Source: a virus
IMG/VR virus record: IMGVR_UViG_3300033153_006809
Coordinates: 1-59,973 of that record
Length of the DNA: 59,973 nucleotides
Direction: 5' to 3' (one strand)
Shown in pieces: positions 42,558 through 50,595 of the stretch (its first letter is position 1; the number at the start of each line of letters is the position of its first letter). The notes under the pieces are model-generated. The model saw only the letters and a list, made by a program, of their open reading frames with translations, was not told the DNA's origin and did no database searches. Made by a program: the position numbers and the translations under genes.

Positions 42558-43491
42558 TTATCATCCTCATAAATTCTATAGCTCTAATTTTTGCAGTATG
42601 ATTTGAATGTATCATATCAAATCCATTATCAGATATGTGTTTTATATCATCCGATTTTAACCATTTTTCTACTAGGTTCTTTACATTTCCTTTTACTTCA
42701 ACCATGTTTTCATTTGGTTTAAACCCAAGCTCACCCATTTCAGGTATATAATCAGAAAATAACACAGATCTACAAGATGGTATTTCAAAAAATTTTAATA
42801 CAACATAATTTACTAATGAACTACAAGTAAATGTTATCTTAGAACTATTTATCAGTTTAGCATAGTCAACACTAACTGGCCATTTTTTTACTTTTTTTAT
42901 AGTTTCTAGTGGTCTATCTATACTTGTATAGTATGATTGACCATTAAGTTTTCTATGTATTTTATTTCTTAATTTATATATTCCATTACCACCTTTACGA
43001 CCACCTTTACTACCTATCATCAACGCATCTATTTTCTTTTCTAATTTATAATCTTTAAATATAAGAGGATCTATAGAATGTGGAAGCCATCTTATTTTAG
43101 ATTTTTTTAGATGTGGATGTCTTTGAAGAATACCAGTTTTATATCTGGTAAAGAAAATATCAAATCCATCATCAAGATATTTTTTTGAAAATTGTGGATT
43201 TGGTCCGTGCTGATCTTCTATTAGTAACCCTTTAGGCACATCAATTTTATTCCATTTTTCATTAGTAAATGCAAACGGTGCATCAACCATAATAAAATCA
43301 AATTCATTAGCAAATTTAACATCAACTACATCATCATCAATTACTTTAAATCTTTGATATTTACTAGCTAACATATTTATTTTCTTACGAATAAAAGAAA
43401 CATCAGATAATTTCGCAACCTCTTCCTGTAAAGGTTCAAATATTCTTGAAACTCTATTACTTCTATCTACAGTAACCCATAATATTTTCAA
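42547..43491 (-). CDS. Glycosyltransferase (GT-B, CgeB-like)
   Basis: 314 residues. LLIEDQHGPNPQFSKKY and DIFFTRYKTG are followed by RWLPHSIDPLIFKDY and DALMIGSKGGRKGG. The C-terminal VVLKFFEIPSCRSVLFSDY with GELGFKPNENMVEV matches the DUF3880/CgeB-type group-1 pattern of F-E-x-P-x-C-x-x-x-L. Similar proteins occur in spore-coat and phage glycan loci. It overlaps the upstream start by 4 nt. Confidence 0.75.
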   Translation of the reverse strand: MKILWVTVDRSNRVSRIFEPLQEEVAKLSDVSFIRKKINMLASKYQRFKVIDDDVVDVKFANEFDFIMVDAPFAFTNEKWNKIDVPKGLLIEDQHGPNPQFSKKYLDDGFDIFFTRYKTGILQRHPHLKKSKIRWLPHSIDPLIFKDYKLEKKIDALMIGSKGGRKGGNGIYKLRNKIHRKLNGQSYYTSIDRPLETIKKVKKWPVSVDYAKLINSSKITFTCSSLVNYVVLKFFEIPSCRSVLFSDYIPEMGELGFKPNENMVEVKGNVKNLVEKWLKSDDIKHISDNGFDMIHSNHTAKIRAIEFMRMINDV

Positions 43492-44315
43492 ATTCGTTTA
43501 CCCCACTTTTTAAAAAATCTTTTACCACTATTAATTGCATGTTGTTTATTATGTCTTATAGATTCATATTCTATTGTGTTATCATTATTACTATTGATTG
43601 CATAATAATCTTTTATAGCCAATATTGCCAGTTTCCATCCAGCTTTTCTCATCTGCATACAAAAATCAATATCACCCCAACCAATAAAATATCCTGGATC
43701 AAGATCGGATGTTTCAAATACCTCTCTTCTCATTACCATAGTTGCTGATCCCATTGCATCAACATAACCAAATGGTGATTTTGGTTTTCTATATATCATA
43801 TTTTTATTACCAATTTCCCATGCATTTAGATTAGGATAACACCATATATCAACAGCACCTATCTCCGGATTATCTTCAAGAATAGAAATTTGAGCTTCTA
43901 TAGAACCTGGTGGGAAATACATATCATCATCTGTAGTCATTATATAAGGTGTATTAAAATCTAAAGCTTTATGAACCATATCGTGTCGTGGTATACCAGT
44001 TCCAAAATTACCTTCATTATAAAAAATTTTGGATTTATTAAAATTTTTATTTGAATACTCTTCTATAAGTTGTTTCTGTCTTTTACTTATTTTCTCAGAT
44101 CCTTGTACATTTAATGATAAATTTGATTTTATATATATATGTTGTCCCCAGTGATTCATCATAGATAACAATTTATCTATTCTATATAAAGATAACATAG
44201 CAACACTAATCATTGGTTTCCTTTTATTCAGAACTCTTCTAACGGTATCACAATTAAACCCATCCCATAATTCACATATTTTCTTTTCAATATTTATTTT
44301 AGATATTTTGGTCAT
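43488..44315 (-). CDS. Glycosyltransferase family 2
   Basis: 275 residues. MISVAMLSLYRIDKLL (about 34-49) is the first strand, YIMTTDDDMYFPPGS (about 124-138) carries the D-D-D metal site, and GYFIGWGDIDFCMQMRKAGW (about 207-226) is the E/W-D-x-D-x-x-x-R segment typical of GT2. An N-terminal 30-residue extension precedes the catalytic domain. Likely inverting transferase. Confidence 0.85.
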   Translation of the reverse strand: MTKISKINIEKKICELWDGFNCDTVRRVLNKRKPMISVAMLSLYRIDKLLSMMNHWGQHIYIKSNLSLNVQGSEKISKRQKQLIEEYSNKNFNKSKIFYNEGNFGTGIPRHDMVHKALDFNTPYIMTTDDDMYFPPGSIEAQISILEDNPEIGAVDIWCYPNLNAWEIGNKNMIYRKPKSPFGYVDAMGSATMVMRREVFETSDLDPGYFIGWGDIDFCMQMRKAGWKLAILAIKDYYAINSNNDNTIEYESIRHNKQHAINSGKRFFKKWGKRI

Positions 44316-45126
44316 TATTTCTTCTTAAAGCCTCTGTTTTCATTTTTTGAGTCCATTTAATATTACTTTTGTATTTCATAAAATCAATATATTCTGCATT
44401 TTCATATCCCCACATATCCCCAATTTCTTTTAATATATTATCCCAATCCTTTTTTGATAATAATAACATATCCCATATTATTAATTGTTTTTCACTTATT
44501 CTTGGTATATTCTTTTCATGCCATAAATGAAACACCACAGCATTTATATAAGAAAAACTATACCCATATATTTTTAGTTTTATAAGAAATGAATTATCAG
44601 GACCACCCCAAGTTCCTTTAAAATCCTCTGGTATACCTTTGACTCTATAAAATATATCTTTTGGGCAATAAAAAACACCACCAGCAGCGCCCATCATAGA
44701 TGGAGTTTTTATTTTTTCAATTTTTATATCTTTATTGTTACCATTTATAAGTTCTTTAGTAGATTCTTTACTTATATATAGCATTTCATTCCACGCCACA
44801 CATGGAATATCAACATTTTCAATACTATCCCACCAATTTTTACTGATTAAAATATCAGCATCCATTAAAACCAATCTATCATTAGTGGATAATAATCTCA
44901 CACCTCTATTAAGTGACCATCCACGATGCATTATACCATCATACTTATCAAATCTATATTTTATATCTTTTGGTAAATTGTTTAGATATTGTTTAGTACC
45001 GCTTTCATGAATACATATTTCAACTTCATCAGCATTATATGTTCTCAATGATTCTATACATTTCATTAAAAGCATATATCTATTCCGTGTATGCATGTAT
45101 GGTATAACAACAGATATTGGTATCAA
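44299..45126 (-). CDS. Glycosyltransferase family 2 (start unclear)
   Basis: 275 residues if TTG at 45126 is used. The first strand ISVVIPYMHTRNRYMLL, then LVLMDADILISKNWWDS (D-x-D) and GTWGGPDNSFLIKLKIYGY with VVFHLWHE are in GT2/GT7-like order. An ATG 12 bases upstream would give a typical start (MKKIL-IPIS) but is out of frame by one base across a run of six As, so a homopolymer deletion or slippage may hide the real start. No clear Shine-Dalgarno precedes the TTG. Confidence 0.72.
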   Translation of the reverse strand: MIPISVVIPYMHTRNRYMLLMKCIESLRTYNADEVEICIHESGTKQYLNNLPKDIKYRFDKYDGIMHRGWSLNRGVRLLSTNDRLVLMDADILISKNWWDSIENVDIPCVAWNEMLYISKESTKELINGNNKDIKIEKIKTPSMMGAAGGVFYCPKDIFYRVKGIPEDFKGTWGGPDNSFLIKLKIYGYSFSYINAVVFHLWHEKNIPRISEKQLIIWDMLLLSKKDWDNILKEIGDMWGYENAEYIDFMKYKSNIKWTQKMKTEALRRNNDQNI

Positions 45127-45180
45127 AATTTTTTCATATCAAGTATAACTTTATCTCCATTAACTTTTGAAATCACAAAT

Positions 45181-46344
45181 TTACCTCCACTTTATTTTTG
45201 GCATCACAACACTTCTTAAAGGTTCTAATCTCTTTTTATAAGGTAGAAGATAATTAAACATATATTCTATTTCTTGTTTAATAGTTCTAGTTGGGACATA
45301 CCCCATTTTTTTCAATATATCAGTTTTATAATTATAGTAGTGATTACCAGTATACTCATTTCTTGGTGAATCTATATGCTGTTTTTTAACATCTAATTCA
45401 AATTTATCACCAACTTCAACCACCATATCAGCAATATCATTCATTGAGTGCCATTCTGATAATTGATTCCATACTTGAACTCTACCTTGATCTGGCTCAT
45501 TATTTACAGCTATCATTAGAGCCTGTATACTATCATTAAGTGATAAAAATCCTCTTTGATGATTTCCCTCTCCATATATTGTAAGTGGCTCACCAAGAAT
45601 AGATTGTATAACAAACCTATGTATTACTGTGCCTCCAGCTTCATCGCTATCTAATCTACTCCATAATTTAGATTTATCTATATCATCAGTATACATACCA
45701 AAAACAATAGATTGCATAACATCTGTACATTTCATTTGCCATGCTCTTGATATAAAATCAATTAAATATGTTGATGCGACTTTTGATGTATGATATATTG
45801 AACCAGAGCGACGTGGAAAAATCATTTCATTAGATATTCTATCTTTCCATTTCATTTTACAATATCCTTCATAGATAGGAATATTAGAATAATGATCATA
45901 TTCACCAGTTGTTCCTATAGTTATATAATGAGCATCTGGTAAATGCTCTTTCATCAACCATAAAACATTATTGGTTCCTATTATATTATTTGTTAATGTT
46001 ATATTAGCATGTTTGTGGGATTTTTGACTATATGGTGCGGAAGGTATATGTGCGAGATTTATTACAATGCTAGCATTGCTTTTCTCCATCATATATTCTA
46101 GAGGTTGTATATTATTAACAATATTAAACTCATAAAATAACACATCACCCATTGGTTTTAAAAAATGTCTTCTATATGGATCTATTTTTGTGGCGGATAT
46201 TGAATTCATATCCTCTCTAATCCACTTAGATCTCATATAATTATCAACTGCAAAAACTTTATATCCGGAATTTAGTAATCTTTGTATAAGAGCATTACCA
46301 ATATAGCCGTCGTAACCCAACAATATTACATTTTTTTCATTCAT
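45181..46344 (-). CDS. UDP-sulfoquinovose synthase-like epimerase (SQD1 family)
   Basis: 387 residues. The Rossmann motif LGYDGYIGNALIQRLLNSGY is at the start. The family order known from SQD1 is visible: PSAPYSQ, NIIGTNNVLWLMKE, IGTTGEYD (catalytic Thr/Glu), YHTSKV (Tyr-Lys pair), GEGNHQRGFLSLNDS, NQLSEWHSMNDIA, NHYYNYK. SQD1 converts UDP-glucose and sulfite to UDP-sulfoquinovose. The length matches SQD1 catalytic cores (about 390-400). It is the first gene of the sugar block on this strand. A plain epimerase of the same subfamily remains possible because the sulfite-binding pocket cannot be judged by eye. Confidence 0.82.
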   Translation of the reverse strand: MNEKNVILLGYDGYIGNALIQRLLNSGYKVFAVDNYMRSKWIREDMNSISATKIDPYRRHFLKPMGDVLFYEFNIVNNIQPLEYMMEKSNASIVINLAHIPSAPYSQKSHKHANITLTNNIIGTNNVLWLMKEHLPDAHYITIGTTGEYDHYSNIPIYEGYCKMKWKDRISNEMIFPRRSGSIYHTSKVASTYLIDFISRAWQMKCTDVMQSIVFGMYTDDIDKSKLWSRLDSDEAGGTVIHRFVIQSILGEPLTIYGEGNHQRGFLSLNDSIQALMIAVNNEPDQGRVQVWNQLSEWHSMNDIADMVVEVGDKFELDVKKQHIDSPRNEYTGNHYYNYKTDILKKMGYVPTRTIKQEIEYMFNYLLPYKKRLEPLRSVVMPKIKWR

Positions 46345-46357
46345 TCATTACACCTCT

Positions 46358-46951
46358 TTACATTTTATTTTTTATTAGAACAACTCTATTTAACCATCCT
46401 CTAGCAAATCTTTCTTGTTCTGTTGATTTTTTCATAAACTCTATATAGTGGTTTCCCTGAAGAATATTTATGATTTTTATCAGATAGTTTGATGAATCTT
46501 TAATAAAATATTTCTCTAAAGCTTCAATTGTCTTATCACCAACTTTACCATCAACAACTATATCATTATATAATGATTGATTTCTATTCATAGCATTTAA
46601 AGCAATCTGTAAGAATTTACCAGATCTATAATACCCCATATTTACAGAAATATCAAATAATTCGTTTGCTAAATCTTGGCTCAATATATCATCTAACAAT
46701 AGAGTATCCCAATATATATCTTTATAACGTTTTTTTACTAACTGATCAAGTATTATATTATTGACAAGACATTCTGGAAAAACATGTGATAAATCAGATT
46801 TCATGGTATCTATAATCAACCATCCAGCCCAAGTTTTTGAATATCTTCTAGCTATGCCTTTATACGTTTCACCGCCTCTATCAATTGGATCATTTGAGTA
46901 ACCACCCTCATATCCAAGGACAAATTCATATGCGTTTTCAAATTCAGGCAT
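46358..46951 (-). CDS. Endolysin, glycosyl hydrolase family 108
   Basis: 197 residues from the ATG at 46951 (GGTGA upstream); a longer in-frame version would run back through the overlapping gene. YEGGYSNDPIDRGGETYKGI (about 14-33) is the GH108 catalytic signature with Glu15 as the general acid. A C-terminal NGxxDGKVGDKTIEAL-like peptidoglycan-binding segment (VVDGKVGDKTIEAL) follows. No signal peptide, so a holin should be needed. Cleaves murein glycan strands at lysis. Confidence 0.9.
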   Translation of the reverse strand: MPEFENAYEFVLGYEGGYSNDPIDRGGETYKGIARRYSKTWAGWLIIDTMKSDLSHVFPECLVNNIILDQLVKKRYKDIYWDTLLLDDILSQDLANELFDISVNMGYYRSGKFLQIALNAMNRNQSLYNDIVVDGKVGDKTIEALEKYFIKDSSNYLIKIINILQGNHYIEFMKKSTEQERFARGWLNRVVLIKNKM

Positions 46952-47150
46952 TTTTTTCACCATCTTCAAAACCAAGTTTATATGCCTTTTCAATTGCAGA
47001 TGGAACCCAATTCCAATCACGAACAAAACTACTATCTTCTGGTTCACCACCATCATATTCTTCTTGTATGATTTCACCATTATGTATAATTCTCATCACA
47101 TATCTATCATCCCATTTACTCTCTTCTAATTCTAACGTTGTCTTTAACAT
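46944..47150 (-). CDS. Small hypothetical protein overlapping the endolysin start
   Basis: 68 residues, acidic, alpha/beta (DDRYVMRIIHNGEIIQEEYD, AIEKAYKLGFEDGEKNA). It overlaps the endolysin gene by 8 nt and its 3' end carries the endolysin Shine-Dalgarno (GGTGA). No membrane segment, so not a holin. Not recognised. Confidence 0.55.
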   Translation of the reverse strand: MLKTTLELEESKWDDRYVMRIIHNGEIIQEEYDGGEPEDSSFVRDWNWVPSAIEKAYKLGFEDGEKNA

Positions 47151-47165
47151 TTTTTCTTCACACTC

Positions 47166-47357
47166 CTATACTTTTAATATTTTTTTGATTGCTGTTTTGA
47201 TATCTTTATATTCCTTATTTGAAATATTATCATATGATACTTCTTGAGCTAATATGTTACCAATTTTAGCCATTAACATATCTCTAATTTCACGAGGCTC
47301 TGCCCCACCAGAGGTTTGTAATTTCTTTTCATCTAAATATTTTTCTATTTTATCCAT
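47166..47357 (-). CDS. Small helical protein of the KIEKYLDE pair
   Basis: 63 residues from the ATG at 47357 (AGGAGTGATAAAA upstream); an in-frame ATG at 47396 would overlap the next gene. The start MDKIEKYLDEKKLQTSGGAE is shared with the gene at 50800 (MGKIEKYLDEGKIDL). Helical remainder (YKDIKTAIKKILKV). A phage-internal small paralogue pair; role unknown. Confidence 0.6.
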   Translation of the reverse strand: MDKIEKYLDEKKLQTSGGAEPREIRDMLMAKIGNILAQEVSYDNISNKEYKDIKTAIKKILKV

Positions 47358-47577
47358 TTTTATCACTCCTTTGTCTTTTATTCCAATCATCATCACAGTG
47401 CTTCATAAAATTTTTATCTAACATATCAATAGCTTTTGTTAAACAACCTTTACAATAAACACCATTAGTAACGTATATATATTGTTCAGCTAAACTAGCA
47501 CAACCATCACATTTTACATCTGTTGCAAAACTATCACCTTTATCAAATTTTCTAAAATTTTCTAATATATCCCACAC
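47350..47577 (-). CDS. Small zinc-ribbon protein
   Basis: 75 residues starting at GTG behind AAGGAG at 8 nt. CDGC (about 23-26) and CKGC (about 42-45) form a four-cysteine zinc site, followed by a helix. An out-of-frame ATG lies between the Shine-Dalgarno and the GTG and opens only a six-codon frame. No family recognised. Confidence 0.6.
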   Translation of the reverse strand: MWDILENFRKFDKGDSFATDVKCDGCASLAEQYIYVTNGVYCKGCLTKAIDMLDKNFMKHCDDDWNKRQRSDKNG

Positions 47578-47604
47578 AGCATGATCTCCTTTTGATTAAA
47601 TATT

Positions 47605-47663
47605 GGTCCCACCTACGTTACGAATCCCACCACACCTTGAGCCTCCACGATCACGGATTCACC
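47605..47663. other. GC-rich island in a non-coding gap
   Basis: 34 of 59 bases are G or C, in a genome otherwise near 30 percent or below. On the minus strand it directly follows the stop of the gene at 47670-48749 and stays open in that gene's frame for a further 18 codons (NNGESVIVEAQGVVGFVT). It could be a remnant coding end, an acquired fragment or a structured RNA. I could not fold it into a tRNA. Confidence 0.5.
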
Positions 47664-47669
47664 ATTATT

Positions 47670-48749
47670 TTAATATACTTTTATAAATGTTGAACTAAAC
47701 TCACTTGCAGATGATGCACCAACAAAGAAAGTATTGATAATATCATCAGCCTTACCTTTATTACTATTTAAGAAAGCACCTAACTCTAAAGAATGAATAA
47801 TTGACTGCCAATATCCTATTCTATCTTGAATATTATTCTTTCTTTTTTCCCATCCTTGAGCCATTTGTTTATCAGAAAAATTATAACCACATTGTTTCCA
47901 AAGATTTTGAACTGATTTTATGAGTTGATCATCTGTTTGATCACCAATTCTTTTTTTTGTTAATTGTGGTATATTATTATCTTTTATAGCTTTCTTCAAT
48001 ATTGTAGATGGAACCTTTCCATGTCTTGCAGCACCACCAACCATTACTATTTCACCAGTTATATCAGCTTGATTTGATATTCTAAAACTTCTAAAATTTA
48101 TTCCTGTACCAGTTTTAATAGTCATAACCATAGAACCCGTAGGTAAAACATCTCTAGGTTTTTTAATAGATTTATATCCAACGGGTTCATGTTTTATTTT
48201 TGGAGAAGATAAAACAACCTTAGCACTTTTACCAACCATTTTCAATGATATACCAACTAGTTTACCATTGTTCAAATTTTTCTCAATCCAATCATTAAAT
48301 TCAATAATAGTATTAAATTTTGGAACAGAAGACATTGTAGTGGCCCATATATCAGAAGGATTCCATTTATCACCACCAATCCTAACGCCTTCTTGTTTCA
48401 ATAAAACTAAAGCCTGTTCATATATAGAATTCATGAATGGTGATCCTCTATGAAAGACATAGTTGTTTTTCTTTAAATATCCAGATTTTTTACAAGTATT
48501 TGTTGATGCAACAATAGAATCAACCCATTTACTATTATCAAATATCCAATCAAATAATGTATTATCAGGTGTATCAATTGTACAATATTTTGCATAAGCA
48601 TCAATAAAAAAACCAGGTTCAAGAACATCATTCCTGGTTATATCTTTTTTAGTCATTTGTCTCATAGCATAGGCAACACAATGAACACACTCTTGTAATC
48701 TTGTAGTTGTTGAAGCATCAGCCTCTATTAAATATTCTTCAAATCTCAT
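47670..48749 (-). CDS. Probable internal-head protein with head-targeting N-terminus
   Basis: 359 residues. The start MRFEEYLIEADAS resembles T4 head-targeting propeptides and offers an L-I-E cleavage point. The body has YVFHRGSPFMNS, then GGDKWNPSDIWATT, a block I recall in uncharacterised large-myophage proteins, and GGAARHGKVP. C-terminal half helical. The gene lies outside the tail block but near the endolysin, in the minus-strand cluster. The function is unknown; packaging in the head is inference from the N-terminus. Confidence 0.6.
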   Translation of the reverse strand: MRFEEYLIEADASTTTRLQECVHCVAYAMRQMTKKDITRNDVLEPGFFIDAYAKYCTIDTPDNTLFDWIFDNSKWVDSIVASTNTCKKSGYLKKNNYVFHRGSPFMNSIYEQALVLLKQEGVRIGGDKWNPSDIWATTMSSVPKFNTIIEFNDWIEKNLNNGKLVGISLKMVGKSAKVVLSSPKIKHEPVGYKSIKKPRDVLPTGSMVMTIKTGTGINFRSFRISNQADITGEIVMVGGAARHGKVPSTILKKAIKDNNIPQLTKKRIGDQTDDQLIKSVQNLWKQCGYNFSDKQMAQGWEKRKNNIQDRIGYWQSIIHSLELGAFLNSNKGKADDIINTFFVGASSASEFSSTFIKVY

Positions 48750-48760
48750 AATTATTACCT

Positions 48761-49603
48761 CTAGTAATTCATAATCAAAAGTTCTTCACTCTTGTTTTGT
48801 TTTACCCCTTTCCGTGCAGCAGCGGCTTTTGTAAATCCTTTAGTAATCCATATATATTTATCATCTGGAAACCAATTATTAAGTAGATCAAAATTATAAT
48901 AACTTAAACTAAATCTACCTTGAATACCTCGTAAAACATTAGCCAACCTTTCATGATCACTTCTATCAAAATCATGATTAGAATAGTAGTTTTCTGTCTT
49001 CCAGTATGGTGGATCTAAGTAAAAATATGAAGTTGGTGAATCATATTTTTTAATTAGTTCTTCAAAATCCATATTCTCAACATTTGTAATTCTATCAAAA
49101 TGATATCTATATGCTGGTTTCTTTAGCTTATCCATGAATGTTAAGAACTTACATTTATACTTGCCTTTATAGTCCATATACTTAGCTTTTTCAGGCTTAG
49201 ACCCAGAAAATATTTGGGTTAAAACATATAGATATTTCTTAGTTATATCAAATTTGTTTTCTTCTGTTATAACCAATTCTTTAGAAAATATTTCTTGTTG
49301 ATATATATAGAACTTATCTTTTAGTTCTTGTGGCGTATTTACCACATCGCGTTGCTGGAATGACTCACTATTTAAAATATCCCATAGCTTATCATACTCT
49401 GTAACACACTCAAAAAGGTTTGCATTTAATCTATTAAAATCATTATATACAATGTTTTCAAGATAAAAATATGGTGATAAATCCATATTGTAAAATACCC
49501 AAAACATTCCACCAAAAGGTTCAACGTATGTTTTTATATTTTTTGGAATATAATCTCTTATCCACTTACCTATTCTTGATTTACCACCAATATAACTGAT
49601 CAC
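48761..49603 (-). CDS. dam: N6-adenine DNA methyltransferase (Dam-like, D12 class)
   Basis: 280 residues starting at GTG behind GAGG at 8 nt. YIGGKSRIGKWIRDYIP at the start, VEPFGGMFWVFYN (motif I, about 28-40) and YFYLDPPYWKTENYY (motif IV, DPPY) define the D12 class. T4 Dam has 259 residues. It probably methylates GATC-like or other adenine sites to protect phage DNA from restriction; specificity cannot be read from sequence. Confidence 0.9.
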   Translation of the reverse strand: MISYIGGKSRIGKWIRDYIPKNIKTYVEPFGGMFWVFYNMDLSPYFYLENIVYNDFNRLNANLFECVTEYDKLWDILNSESFQQRDVVNTPQELKDKFYIYQQEIFSKELVITEENKFDITKKYLYVLTQIFSGSKPEKAKYMDYKGKYKCKFLTFMDKLKKPAYRYHFDRITNVENMDFEELIKKYDSPTSYFYLDPPYWKTENYYSNHDFDRSDHERLANVLRGIQGRFSLSYYNFDLLNNWFPDDKYIWITKGFTKAAAARKGVKQNKSEELLIMNY

Positions 49604-49629
49604 TTATTATACCTCACTTTCCACAATTT

Positions 49630-49926
49630 TTAAAATCTTCTTCTTATATCCATTTCAGTTAACACTTTTTCTAACAATTCTACATAACTATGAACCTCAA
49701 CTATATACTGGTTATTCATTGGATCTTTTCGCTGTTTAACAATATGTTTATCCATTAATTTATTGATTTCAGCAAGTTGTTTTTTCAGTTGTTTTACTTG
49801 ACTATTATAATCTTTTATCATATCCTTCCGCATGGTTTTTTTCTTCTTACCAGCTTCAAGATATTTGGCATACTTACCTTCATCAATATCAGATTCTATA
49901 ATGTATTTCTTATACTTGTCTTTCAT
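49630..49926 (-). CDS. Coiled-coil protein, unknown
   Basis: 98 residues from the ATG at 49926 (GGAG upstream, ATGA overlap with the previous gene). A basic start (KDKYKKYIIESDIDEGKYAK) and a long helix with heptad leucines (YNSQVKQLKKQLAEINKLMD). No family recognised. Confidence 0.55.
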   Translation of the reverse strand: MKDKYKKYIIESDIDEGKYAKYLEAGKKKKTMRKDMIKDYNSQVKQLKKQLAEINKLMDKHIVKQRKDPMNNQYIVEVHSYVELLEKVLTEMDIRRRF

Positions 49927-50090
49927 AATAACTCCATTTCTTCCTCTTTGAATGAATATAACAAGTTTGGCCAAAACTTATTGTCCAGAATAACAGCATA
50001 AAGATTATAACCAAAACCATCTATAATCCATTTTATATATCCATTATATGAACAATTTACTATTTTAACCTTATCCCCAACTTTAAACAT
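49923..50090 (-). CDS. Small KOW/SH3-like barrel protein
   Basis: 55 residues. The start MFKVGDKVKIVNCSYNGYIK has the small-barrel pattern (V-G-D-x-V-x-I) seen in KOW-type domains, comparable to the gene at 5782. ATG and stop overlap both neighbours (TAATG, ATGA). The call is by pattern only. Confidence 0.5.
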   Translation of the reverse strand: MFKVGDKVKIVNCSYNGYIKWIIDGFGYNLYAVILDNKFWPNLLYSFKEEEMELL

Positions 50091-50362
50091 TATCCATCTC
50101 CATCTAATTCAGCAATACGAGGGTTTTCGCCATTTTTCTTCATTTGTTTATATTTATCAAAGTATTTAGATCTATTACCATCCCAATCTACCATATCTTT
50201 TTTATTATCATAAACTAACTTAAAATTTGGTGGTGATTGTGGGCATAATTTTTTTAAATCACCACTACCACATTTTTTACATTTAGGTATATCATCAGAA
50301 TGTATTACAAAAAATTCAAAACTATATTTACAAGTATTGCATAAAAAATCGTGAATTGGCAT
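50090..50362 (-). CDS. FmdB-like zinc-ribbon protein
   Basis: 90 residues. The start MPIHDFLCNTCKYSFEFFV with CKKCGS downstream is the FmdB-type zinc ribbon (M-P-x-Y/H-x-F-x-C-x-x-C ... C-x-x-C-G). The C-terminus is disordered and acidic. Regulatory or DNA-binding roles are usual for the fold. A second FmdB-like gene lies at 50596. Confidence 0.7.
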   Translation of the reverse strand: MPIHDFLCNTCKYSFEFFVIHSDDIPKCKKCGSGDLKKLCPQSPPNFKLVYDNKKDMVDWDGNRSKYFDKYKQMKKNGENPRIAELDGDG

Positions 50363-50595
50363 TAATCAATCTCCTTTTGAACAACTTTTAAAACATCAAA
50401 AGCTATCTTTATATCACTATCTTTTTCTGATTCTGATAGATCAATATATTGTGTTTTTATTTGTCGCTTCCATCTATCAACTTTATCTTTTGGAATAACA
50501 ACACATCCATCATTTCTTTCTTCACATGTAGAAAATAAATAGTCCATCCAATGTGACCATATTTTATGTTGAGCATCGGCTATTTTTTCAATCAC
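50362..50595 (-). CDS. Conserved phage hypothetical protein (WxHWM family)
   Basis: 77 residues. AQHKIWSHWMDYLFSTC followed by VVIPKDKVDRWKRQI and a YxxLxExEKxSD block (YIDLSESEKDSDI) matches a conserved phage and bacterial family of unknown function that I recall. Its ATG overlaps the neighbouring FmdB-like gene (ATTAAT arrangement). Helical, soluble. Confidence 0.65.
   Translation of the reverse strand: MIEKIADAQHKIWSHWMDYLFSTCEERNDGCVVIPKDKVDRWKRQIKTQYIDLSESEKDSDIKIAFDVLKVVQKEID

Noticed and set aside
30060-46344. T4-type DNA glucosylation system
   Set aside because: None of the glycosyltransferase-like proteins looked like T4 alpha- or beta-glucosyltransferase, and PIG-L, FkbM and sulfotransferase-like genes are more typical of protein or surface glycans. 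DNA modification is kept only as an alternative.
47570-47584. ATG start for the zinc-ribbon gene at 47350
   Set aside because: The ATG between the Shine-Dalgarno and the GTG is out of frame and reaches a stop after six codons; the GTG at 47577 keeps the full cysteine pattern.
47590-47665. tRNA gene in the GC-rich island
   Set aside because: The GGGATTCGTAAC stretch faintly recalls a T-arm, but no acceptor stem, anticodon arm or consistent cloverleaf could be drawn on either strand.
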